From contig CM060918.1 in NCBI GenBank assembly GCA_030737875.1, positions 767,616,552-767,680,551 of the forward strand: a stretch of 64,000 bases of DNA, read 5' to 3'. This document shows, piece after piece, positions 10,511-20,640 of this stretch (positions are counted from its first letter, which is position 1; every line of letters begins with the position of its first letter). The position numbers and the translations under genes are program-made. This DNA is from Allium sativum. Lineage: Eukaryota > Streptophyta > Magnoliopsida > Asparagales > Amaryllidaceae. The notes beneath the pieces were generated by a model, which was not told the origin of the DNA, ran no database searches, and saw nothing but the letters and a program-made list of their open reading frames with translations.

Positions 10511-10997
10511 TTCTTTATTTAAATTTCATTTCAATTCAATTTGAATCTTCTATATTCAAATTTCAAATTCAATTCTATGCATTATTTATAAACAATGTTT
10601 ATAACTTCACTTAAAATCCTACATTATATATTTATAAACAAAGTTTATAAATTCAATTCAAATCCCACATTTTAATTTATAAACAGAGTTTATAAATTCA
10701 AAATCAAATCCCACATTTTAATTTACAAACAGAGTTTATAAATTCAATACTCGTTTTATATATATTCAAAACAAGTTAATATTTTCTATAGTTCATTAAA
10801 ATTCAAATTCTATTTATAAAAATAGAATTCCATTTCTAAATCTCAAATACCCTTTTTCGATATTTTTATAAATCAATATTCAAGCCCCAGTGATATTTAA
10901 ATACCTCAAACAGTCAGTTATCAAATCACGGGATTTCTAACACATCATATATGACAATATATATGCAAACCAAAAAACAAACAGATAATATATTTTT

Positions 10998-11087
10998 GAG
11001 GAATCCAGTTGGATTCCTCCAACCTATTTTCCTGCATCCACATACGTTAGTCAACACAGTAATACCCATCCTGCTTCGAGGCAGGAT
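10998..11087. other. two strong inverted repeats in the E2 LTR
   Basis: Arms GAGGAATCCA (10998-11007) and TGGATTCCTC (11010-11019) are separated by 2 bp. Arms ATCCTGC (11068-11074) and GCAGGAT (11081-11087) are separated by 6 bp. The first is intact in the partner LTR at 21112-21133 and the second is present just after it. Confidence 0.7.
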
Positions 11088-11202
11088 ATCGCGGTATGAA
11101 GGTCATCCACTAATATATATTTGTGGGGTTCATAGGGAAATCATCCGCTATGAAACTGCGGGCATCCGCTAATGAGACTGCGGGAATCCAACCAATCTCA
11201 AC

Positions 11203-11206
<4 letters not shown>

Positions 11207-11234
<28 letters not shown>
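11207..11234. repeat. (TA)14 microsatellite
   Basis: 28 bp of alternating TA. The partner LTR has only 10 bp (21321-21330). Confidence 0.95.
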
Positions 11235-11237
<3 letters not shown>

Positions 11238-13017
11238 GTCAACCCTATATAACTAATATATTTCAACCAATCAGAAAACATTTAACAAGCAACAAACAAT
11301 TATTATTTTAACGATAACAAAATAATTCTAAACAAACAGGTGAGTGAGATTTACTAACAGTATTTTCCTTTTGCTGAATATCCCTTTATTTTCCATATCA
11401 TCGGCTATGAATCTACCCGAATGCTTTTATTTGGTTTATCCTCGCCTTTAATTTATTTGAACTCTTCTTGCTGAAAACAACATGCACCCCTTCCAGTAAA
11501 TAAATTAATCAAATCCTCCACCTTGCTTTCAAGATTCTGACACCCAACATCCATAGAAAATTACCGTCATCCACCCTGAGTCCCAATTACAGACCCACAT
11601 TGCTCCAAATACCCCCTACCAAACACTTATACCACCTCGTCCACTGTTGCTTCCTGAAGCATAATTAATGAAATACTGAGTTTTGCCAAATCTCCCCTAG
11701 TCTTCACTGAACTCGACCCCTTACCGTGCAAGCCAATTTCGTCCTTCTTCCCCTGCTCCAACAGCCACCATGAACCACCGTAATCCCAATCGACACTCCA
11801 AAAATGCTTCTCTAAATCGACACCTCAACTTCTTTCTGACCTCACGGTTATCCCCTTTCCTCCAAACGATAACCATCATCGCACAACAATTTTCACTAAA
11901 GTCGAACATCCCACAGCAATCGATACCTATCATCGCACCCTTCCTCAGCATTTAGTTCATCCAGCCTTAAGCGCAAGTCCAGGAAAGTCGCAACCCACCT
12001 TCTTCAATAAATCACGATCCCCTTCCTGACATTATCGCACCCCACAAAATCAACATCGGACCCTTCTTCCACATCGTAGAAATCATCGCACCCCCGTAAT
12101 ACCAGTTTCAACTCCACTCTCCAAATGTTGAACGCTTCCTCCCTCAGGTCTCGTTCTTGCGCTAGAACCCTAAATCGCATAGTAGTTTTCAACTCGATCT
12201 CTCATTTATCTGAAGTTCCGGTTTTGTTTCTCAGCAAAAACAGAAATGGGATTTAGGAAATGAGTTGGCTTTGATTTTATAAGGAGAATGGTTGGAAAAA
12301 GAAGGGCCACGGTTTGGTTTGTTTTGTGGTATATAAAGGAGGCACGGTGGGTCTTGATTTTATGGAAGAAAAGGAGGCTACCGTTGTTTGGTTTTTGTGG
12401 AGAGGGAGGAGCCACACAACACTTATATTTATTTTAATTTAATTTAATTAAAAACTGTATCCTTAAAAATTTAGATAACCCTTGATCCTGAGCTCCTTGC
12501 CGAACCCAACAACTGTCGATTTTAGGGTTTAACCACCATTCCGAACACACTGGGATAGGTCACGAAGTCCAATTTGATCGTCTTGAGACGATATTTAATT
12601 TAAATTGATATAAATTAAATTTCAAACCATTTAAATTTTTCGATAATAATTTAATATTATTATTCTAACTCAACTGAATTTTATACTGATCATCTGAACT
12701 GATTCGATTTAGTTTTATATTTTTAAATTAAATTATTACTGCATTACGATAATTTAATTTATTCGACATTAAATCGAAATCGATTATTAAATTGGTAACT
12801 TAATATAAAATTCCATTTATATTATCCACCCAATATTTAAATCCGTATTAAATATTTAAAATTAACCCATAAGAATCCGGGTCATTACTATCTTCCCTAC
12901 TTAAAATAATTTCGTCCTCAAAATTGCTAAGGTAGAAAAAGTGCTACAAACCCATTTATTTTTTCAAAACTTATTTATGTTGATACTCAACATTTCAAAC
13001 TTCCTTACGTAACTCTT

Positions 13018-13440
13018 TTTCGAATAAATCCCTATTTGATAACTCCTCCCTTCGAATAACTATATTCAATAAACTCTCTATCGAATAACTAGATTCGAAA
13101 ACCTTTCTTCGAATAAACTATATTCGATTTACTCTATTCAATTTACTCTTATCAATTAACTCTATTGGATTTAACTCTTATCGATTAACCCTATTTGATT
13201 AGTTCTTTTCACTTAACTCCTTCCGAATAAGCTATATTCGATAACTCCTTTAACTCTATTCGAATAAACTATATTCGATAAATTCTAATTGAATAACTAA
13301 TATTCAATTAACTCTACGGATTAACCCTAACTGATTAACTCTAACTGGTTAATTCTTACTCTAATCGATTTATTCTAACTCTAATCGATAATTTCTAACT
13401 CTAATCGACTTCTCCTATTCGAATAACTCCTATTGGATAA
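13018..13440. repeat. TTCGAATAACT/ATATTCGATAA repeats
   Basis: Short degenerate repeats around TTCGAATAA, ATTCGATAACTC and TAATCGAT, many mutually complementary. They fill most of the first third of the E2 interior. Confidence 0.65.
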
Positions 13441-14190
13441 CGTTTATTCATTTATAAAGATTTACTTTTAGTAACGGTTCTTCACTTTATAAATGTTCTC
13501 TTTAATAATGTTACTTCACTTATACAAGTGTTGTGTACCCCTTCTATTTAAAACTATCGGTGTTAAAAACCAATATCTCTTCTCTATATAAGTTCATACT
13601 TATATATTCCATTTATCGAATGATAAATATTTAATTTAATTTATAAACTGTTATTTATAAATTAGTCTTTTCTATTTATCTGTTAAAAACAGATTTCCAT
13701 TTTCTATTCATCTTCTAAATATTCCTTTGATTAAATTCTATTTATTTAACAAATAAATATCTCATTTATAACATTCTATTTATTTTCTATAAATAGATAT
13801 TTCCATTTAATCTATTTGTAAATGTTTTACAGATATTTCCTTTTAAATTCTATTTGTAAACGTTTTACAAATATTTCTCCTTCTATTTGTTTGCACATAA
13901 CCCCCATTGTATTTGTTTTACAAATATATTTCCTTTATTCACACCTAATTCATATTTCATTCAAATTGATTTTACTCAATTTATTCATTTCGATCCATTT
14001 AACTTACTTAAGTTAAATTTAATTTCAATCATTCAAATTCCCAGGGTTTTATTTCAAAACTCCTTTGAAGTAATATAAATATATACATATATTTATATCC
14101 ATCTCAAATTCAAAACATTTGAGTTTTCAAACAACTTGTTTTCTTTTCAAAAAAATTTTCCATCAAAAACTTTTCTAAGGCAGCAATTCA

Positions 14191-14280
14191 TCACTTAGAA
14201 ACTCGAAAATGAACACTGAAGATGTTACGACCATCATCAGAATTATTTCCTAGCCACTGAAGTGAGTTCAGTGCTTTATC
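14191..14280 (-). other. PBS-proximal block shared by E2 and E5
   Basis: About 85 bp around GAAACTCGAAAATGAACAC and CATCATCAGAAT aligns with 59777-59865 in E5, which has GAAACTCGAACATAAATGC and TATCATCAGAATCATC. Both lie between the PBS and the rest of the interior, where packaging signals or the start of gag would be in a coding element. Confidence 0.6.
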
Positions 14281-14778
14281 ATATTCAAAATCCATTCAAA
14301 TGATTTTTGTTCAAAAATACTTCCAAAATAAAGCTATATAATTTTAATAAAATTCAGAAAATATTTCCAACTTCCCAGGATTTTAAATTCTGAATTCTGG
14401 TGGGAATTCAATTTCAATTTATCACATTTGTATATTTGATTTCATATACAAATTCCATTGGTTATATATATAACTATTTCTAGTTTTTGTAATCTAATTT
14501 GATTATAATCCTAACAATCAACCCAACCATTTAAAACAATATCGTGTCCAATCTTCTGTTCAAGTGTTTATAAACTCCTATCGACATCGTGGCGTCCCAC
14601 GATTCGACCAAAATTTATAATCCACTCAACAGACTAGTCAACACAATATAAAACAGTTTTTATATCAAATAACAAATACGCACTCTCGTATATATATACA
14701 CTCAACTCATTCTAGGGTACTACTGACCCTATCTCTAATGAGCACATTCCAACAAGCCTAGGTATTCGCTAAACCTAA

Positions 14779-14790
14779 GCTCTGATACCA
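14779..14790 (-). other. E2 primer-binding site (tRNA-iMet)
   Basis: Minus strand TGGTATCAGAGC, complementary to the 3' part of plant initiator-Met tRNA, two bases inside the 5' LTR end (TGTTACAGT|TGGTATC). Confidence 0.95.
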
Positions 14791-17363
14791 ACTGTAACAG
14801 CCCGCAAATCCATAATATCTGAGTAGACTATATACATCATACGTCCAACCCAAATATCACGAAAATACGAATCATTTTTTTAGAAGAAAAAGGTAGAAGA
14901 AGAACAGAAATAACAACATAGAATCTCACATCGCAGAGGAAAAAATATATTATATCATAAATTTTTAAATACAAAATTTCAACTGTATAACATACACTTA
15001 TCATAGTACAACACGTACAATACAGCGGAACAAAACTCTATATAACTAACGCTGAAGCCTCCTGCTCCAAACTCCTTTAGATAGATCTGTAAAAATCCTG
15101 AGCTACTTGACCGCCCGTACAAATTTAGGCACCTAAGAGTTTAGGTAGAACAAAACAAATAAACTCCGGGTCAGTCATGGGACTGGTATGAGTAAACAAT
15201 TTAAAACAGTTTCAGAAAACTAAATGATATCTCATAAGACCACGCCGTATTACACAGAACGGGTTTTTCTCTTATGAGAATCCAAACACTTGATTTAACT
15301 TTCAAAATCCCTTTGAAAGGAACGATAATCTTTATATCAAAACTCTTTTGATATTATAATAATGTCTAAATCAAGTAGATAACAATCTAGTGGAACGTTT
15401 GCATCTCACGTTCCACATATATAATATACAATCAAAACCGCAAGCACTTATTCGGTAATGGATTTCCAACTATGACAAGGTATGGAACCACCTTCCGCTG
15501 GTATATCTCTAAAGGAGAATACACCGAGTTCAACAAGAACATCTTGCAACTCAGCCACACATGATTGACCACTCATTTCCCTTGAGTGTATTGAACGTAT
15601 ATCACCAACGGTTGGGATCAGCAATCGTTTCCCGAATGGGACAACATCAACAATAGATTTTTAGAAGTAAATGTAACTCTAGATCAGGTGATTATTCACC
15701 GTAATAGGTGCGACCTACATAGCCTGCTGCCTGCCTAATTTCTGTCATTTACCGGTTGATGAGGCTTGAGGTTACGCTTTATCATCACATCAGATTCACT
15801 TCGAATGCCACATTGTCAGATCCATCGAAAATCAGTAATTGACGTCTACAACAGTACATTACGTGTTAGCTAAAGAAGTTTCCTTCTCCGCTTCCACTCT
15901 TGGTACGGTTAAAGAAATCAATGTACGTGACCTTTCTGGAAATACTTTGTCAGACATTCATCCATACAAGTCATCCAGGAACAGGATGAATCGAAGGCAC
16001 TATTCAGTACATCCATCTTAGGCACTGTTATCTAAGACTTATACAATAGCCCTTGCACTTTACTCCGTCTTCAGTTTTCTTTGGCATATATGATTCGCAA
16101 TGCTTATGCCAATACAGAGTGGTTCTTTGGATAATAATCCAACCGGCCTCTCCATATTGACAACGATGGTCAAAAACTTCGATAGTCTGTGATTTAACTA
16201 TCGAATAAAAACAAGTTTTTCGATAGTCGATGATTTAACTATCGAAGAAAACAAGTGTTCATCCAATTATCAAACAATCACTGAGCCCTTAATTAATATT
16301 CCACTGATTAAATCACTTCTCTATTTCTTTATCAATATTTGTTAACCGAATATTTTCAATAACCATATTGGCCTTTTACGTTATTTGGAAAACATTTCCG
16401 AATATCGCCTTCCTTTATTTTCTAAACTTTAGAAAATATATGCTATTTATAATTGGAAAATATTCCAATTACTTATCTCTTTTCCGATCTAGTTTATTTC
16501 TATACTTAGGAAATATTCTTTATTATATTTCCAAGCTTACACTTATTTAGGTTAAAACGGATGTTGTGTAAAACATCGTTACGACAACCCAAATACTATA
16601 TTCAACTAACTCTTATCCAACATTGATTTTCGAGCTTGAAATCTTACTATTTATTTGTTAATAATGAAATCGATCAAGTTGGGGTATAACTACCTCTCAG
16701 ACCTTGACTGAGTAACATTTATAACGTCAAAACAGATATGACTACTTACTCGAATAATCAATACCATACAACTACTTATTCACTTTTAAACACGTATACG
16801 CTTTCTCTTTCTATTCTTACGAGAATTTATTCCTAGTCTTCCTTTTTGATTTTACTATTCTATTTTTAAGTTCATTTCCTTATCGACTTCTATATATATC
16901 GATACGTTGATTTCTAACTATCAAATTATCTTAAAAATATTCTAACTCCTTAAATTCCCGGAAAAATTCGCCATAACCTTGTAACACCCCACCTCCGCCA
17001 GGGTGTCTCTTGCAAGCACTCTGACTTTGGAGGGGCGTTTGAATCAGGTAAACATGCATAATGATATATCAAGGCAGAACAAGAACATATGTATATATGT
17101 AAACAAAGTAAATAACATAGATAAAACAGCGGAAGATTTCAAACCATTTCAAAACAAGTCTGGTACAACATAATGTCAACTTTCCAAATACACAAGTCTA
17201 GATAAAAACAACATTACTGAAAAACTGAAATACATAAGTACTATCCCCAAAATAAGTGATAACCATAGCTAGCTTCATGTCAAGACCGTACATGAGCTAA
17301 AATCCCACAAGCAAGCGATCAGAAAATCCAAGCTAAGCTCCAATATTCCCACCCTGAGAACCT

Positions 17364-17384
17364 GGGGGGGGGGGGGGGGGGGGG
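17364..17384. repeat. G21 homopolymer in S2
   Basis: 21 G in a row, preceded by CCT and followed by AACGGAAGAAAAGAGGCGAAA. It is the counterpart of 3344-3356 and 48847-48860. Confidence 0.9.
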
Positions 17385-18282
17385 AACGGAAGAAAAGAGG
17401 CGAAAGAAAAACAGGTCAGTCAAAAAGACTGAGTAAGCCCTACTACAATCAATGTAAACTGATAAAGTTAACTGGCATGAGAAGCAGGGATGAACATAAG
17501 GATAACAACATACTAGCATGATGATTAACTAACAAGGTAGATAAAGGTGTCATCGCATAATCAGGATTAAGGTTTTTGCACCACGGGTGTACTAGCAAGC
17601 TAACATGATTTGAATAAAAAAGTATTGATCCCTTGGCCCAAGCTTTGGCCCAATAACATGAAGTGACCCTAATACGAGGTCCAATAACATGAAGTGACCC
17701 TAATACGAGGTCCAACCAAACGGTCTAATCGATCGGCTCCCTAAGCCTAACTCGTCATGTGTTGGTGTCAATACGGCCCAAACATAATTGTAGTCAGACT
17801 GTGCCGGGTCCGCCCTTCGGGTGTATCAAGCCCTAGGGTGTAAACCCCTGGACACCATAAACATAAGTGCACAGTCTCGATCTACTGGTACCCGTGCATG
17901 TTTTCTCCGGCTACGGACTATGTGCACGACCATAGTCCGTCCGGAACTACGTCGGCGTACCACTCTGCCGTCGTTTTTGGTCACTTACCTCAACTCCAGT
18001 AATTGTGCTCCCTCCCTAGCCTAGTCCCTAGGGTCTTAATGATACAAACTTGGGATTACTGCTGGAGTGGACCCCCATTGCTAGGATTTTCTAGTGGTTA
18101 AGTACGGTTTAACCCTCTTGCTAATCATGGATTAACTTGGTTAAGTGTAACGATGAGTTCACGACTTAACCCTGATTAATCTACCAAGCCCGCATTGATT
18201 AAGTATTAAGTGGACCATGACTTAAACCCTAATCATGAGGCATTAATTAATTAATGTGCCTTAACCTCTCACATTAGACTTC

Positions 18283-18444
18283 GTTGCGGTTACTAGTTAA
18301 GCCGGTCGGTTCCGGGTAGCTTTACACCACAACTTGATCTAACCTCGGGTTCAAGGTATAACATGACCAACTTCTCACATTGGGTCCTATTGTTTGTAGC
18401 AACTAGTTAAGCCGGTCGGTTCCGGGTAGGTTTACGCTACAAAC
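18283..18444 (-). other. paired conserved hairpins in S2
   Basis: Hairpin 1: GTTGCGGT (18283-18290) with ACCACAAC (18326-18333); the single C/A mismatch becomes a G-U pair in minus-strand RNA. Hairpin 2: GTTTGTAGC (18392-18400) with GCTACAAAC (18436-18444), fully paired. Relative to hairpin 2 of S1, two stem positions differ and both are compensated. Confidence 0.72.
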
Positions 18445-18532
18445 TCAACCCAACCTCGAGTTGGTCACACTTATATTTTCTAAGTGTCATGTCCATCATG
18501 TTTCCAAAACATGTTACAAGTTTTCATGAATT

Positions 18533-18598
18533 TGGGTAGACCTAACTTAATAGGTAAATTCCCAATGGGTAGACCTAACTTAATAGGTAAATTCCCAA
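18533..18598. repeat. 33-bp tandem duplication in S2
   Basis: Two 33-bp units, the same sequence and copy number as 5908-5973 in S1. Confidence 0.9.
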
Positions 18599-19100
18599 TC
18601 TTATGTTTTTATGTCTTTTAAGTTTACCCAACCCCAAACGCAATCCCATCGCTTACATATCGCAATAGCGCATAAAGGATAGAAAGAGGGAACTTGGCAT
18701 AATCATGACATAATGGTGTTGAAGCCACAAGTTTAACATGGTGGCATATGAAATGTACATATGTTCATATACTTGCATATTACATTTTTAGGCCTCAAAA
18801 GCATGCATAAAAACAAACTTAGCATATTGGTGATACATGGTGATAAATGACATGTAGAAATGGCCATAAGTTCGCATTTAGCCTCACATGCAAGTTATCA
18901 TAAGAGATATGATAACTTACATGTTGCCAAAATGCAACTTTTAGCATAAAGCTTGAAGCTTTAAGCTCATAAACCCAAGATAAGCTTGCATAACATGATA
19001 ACATGAGCAAAATGATCAACCCAAACTTGTATAACATAACTTGCATATCATATGACAAACTTGCATATCAAACTTGCATAACATAACATCATAACATGGC

Positions 19101-19146
19101 AAACTTGCATAACACATCATAGTAAACTTGCATAACACATCATAGT
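19101..19146. repeat. 23-bp tandem repeat with AAACTTGCAT core
   Basis: Two perfect units (19101-19123 and 19124-19146) inside a wider field of AACTTGCAT motifs (19020-19190). Confidence 0.85.
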
Positions 19147-19552
19147 AAACTTGCATATCATAATGATCAAACACAACTTGCATCATTCATTAACTTTAGA
19201 GTTTAAATATGAAAGTAGAAAAGGGCTTACAATGCTTATGAAGACACAAAAATATATATAGATTGAGACAAAGCCCTTATGCAATCAAATAAACCCAAAA
19301 TGCAAGCTCCAATTGAAAAACCCTTGAGCAAAAATGATCAAAACCCTTGCTTTATGATGTAAATATGGAAACTTGACTTGAATGCAAGCTAATGACACTC
19401 ATACAAGCTTGAAAACACTTGTATGCATGGAAAATCTCTCATAGAAATAACTTAGGAATTTTATGAAGAGAGTGGAGGCCATGAGAGGAATGATTTTGCC
19501 ATAGTTTAGTTGTATGAGTGAATAATGTTGATTTAGGCTTAGGTTAGGGTCT

Positions 19553-19560
19553 TATTTATA
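19553..19560 (-). promoter_or_regulatory. TATA box of S2
   Basis: Minus strand TATAAATA in the context CTAATCTCTATAAATAAG, aligned with the S1, E1 and E6 boxes. Confidence 0.65.
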
Positions 19561-19684
19561 GAGATTAGGATTAGTTCTAGCCTTATGATTAAACCCTAAT
19601 TCCAATCTCAGCCCTTAAAACCGAATCTGGCCCCAAAACTCAACACAACTCCAAAATGGTGCACCAGGCAAAACTGCCCGGCTG

Positions 19685-19792
19685 AACCAAGTCGACAGCC
19701 AAGTCGACAGGGCTGTCGACTTGGGTCAACCAAGTCGACTCCCAAGTCGACAGGGCTGTCGACTTGGGTGCTCTGGCGGGAATTTTCCCGAC
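19685..19792. promoter_or_regulatory. GTCGAC palindromes and E2F-like palindrome in S2 U3
   Basis: Several GTCGAC sites, including a 26-bp palindrome with arms CCAAGTCGACAG and CTGTCGACTTGG, are followed by GGCGGGAATTTTCCCG at 19775-19790. The next bases are AC, so the outer arm has one mismatch relative to S1. The palindrome starts 215 bp upstream of the TATA box. Confidence 0.58.
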
Positions 19793-20446
19793 TGGCCCAA
19801 TCTGACCCATTTTCGAATTTTGAACCCGAAATTCGAAATCTGTTTTGAACTTGCAATTTTCTGAAAACTTCATTGGGCCTTAATCGGGTCATACAGACTC
19901 CGATTTTCGAAAACTCGGACTCTATTTCGCGTATTTTTCCGAGACGAACGCAATGGCATAGCCCGTTTCCCTTGATTCAGATTTATAAATTAAATTCTGC
20001 CTCGATTTATGTTATAACAGGTTATTGAAAATACGGGTTGTTACAAACCTCCTTTGTACCGGGAGCATCGGGATATTTCAAATAGCCTCCCATGGCCCTC
20101 ACCAATCCAAAAGAAAAAGAAAAAGCCAAGCGGCTTGCCGATACGGCGCATAAAATCTCATATATGAATTAAATACATACCTTTTTGTCGAGCACTCTAT
20201 CTATTTCACTTCTATACTTTATTCCAAACCTGTCTCATGTATATCCATACATTTCTAATTCATTTCAACTTAATCCAATTGTTTTAACTTAATACAATCG
20301 TTTTAACTTAGTTCGTTAATTGATTTGCAAATTAATTGGTTTGCCTATTTCACCTTCATATTTGAATATAACATGTTCAAATATATTTTAACTTACTTAT
20401 AAACCAAATCTAATTCTATTTTTAAGCTCATTTCCTTATCGACTTC

Positions 20447-20640
20447 TATATTACAATTCCAATTCAATTCTATTTGAATTCTCTTTTCAAATTCCATATT
20501 CAATTCTAATTGAATTCTCTTTTCAAATTCCATATTCAATTCTATTTGAATTCTCTTTTCAAATTCTATATTCAAATCTATTTGAATTCTCTTTATTCAA
20601 ATCCTATATTCAAATCTATTTGAATTTTCTTTATCTAAAT
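20447..20640. repeat. 36-bp tandem array, right E2 LTR
   Basis: Counterpart of 10335-10510 with point differences, for example TCTAATTGAATTC in one unit. Confidence 0.85.

Larger units (their letters stand above)
7750..12889 (-). repeat. E2 left (3') LTR, 5.14 kb
   Basis: Starts TGTAACAGCCC; its last base is T where the partner LTR has A (GTCATTACT against GTCATTACA). It aligns along its whole length with 14793-22984 minus S2. Conserved parts include CCGTATAACACGGAAC near 8200, a TACAAAGGAGG-type motif at 9922, a 36-bp array at 10335, hairpins at 10998 and a GC-rich block at 11560-12230. Short open frames inside it are shared by both LTRs only because they are copies. Confidence 0.9.
12890..14792 (-). 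other. E2 interior, non-coding
   Basis: It runs from a purine-rich PPT-like tract next to the 3' LTR (12890-12905, minus strand AAGTAGGGAAGAT) to the PBS. It is very AT-rich with many TTCGAATAA/TATTCGATAA motifs. No protein domain is visible; the longest open frames are about 60 codons of low-complexity sequence. Confidence 0.85.
16980..20045 (-). mobile_element. S2: solo LTR, 3.07 kb, TSD AACCT
   Basis: It starts TGTAACACCCC and ends GGTTGTTACA, with AACCT at 16975-16979 and 20046-20050. The uninterrupted target is visible in the left E2 LTR at 9926-9936. Content and order match S1 and the E6 LTRs. No interior remains. It lies exactly inside the conserved 21-bp motif of E2, splitting it. 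Confidence 0.92.

Noticed and set aside
11123..11311. Short plus-strand frames across 10951-11311 and 21011-21286 shared by both E2 LTRs
   Set aside because: They run against the element strand, include a TA microsatellite and strong hairpins, and are shared only because the LTRs are copies.
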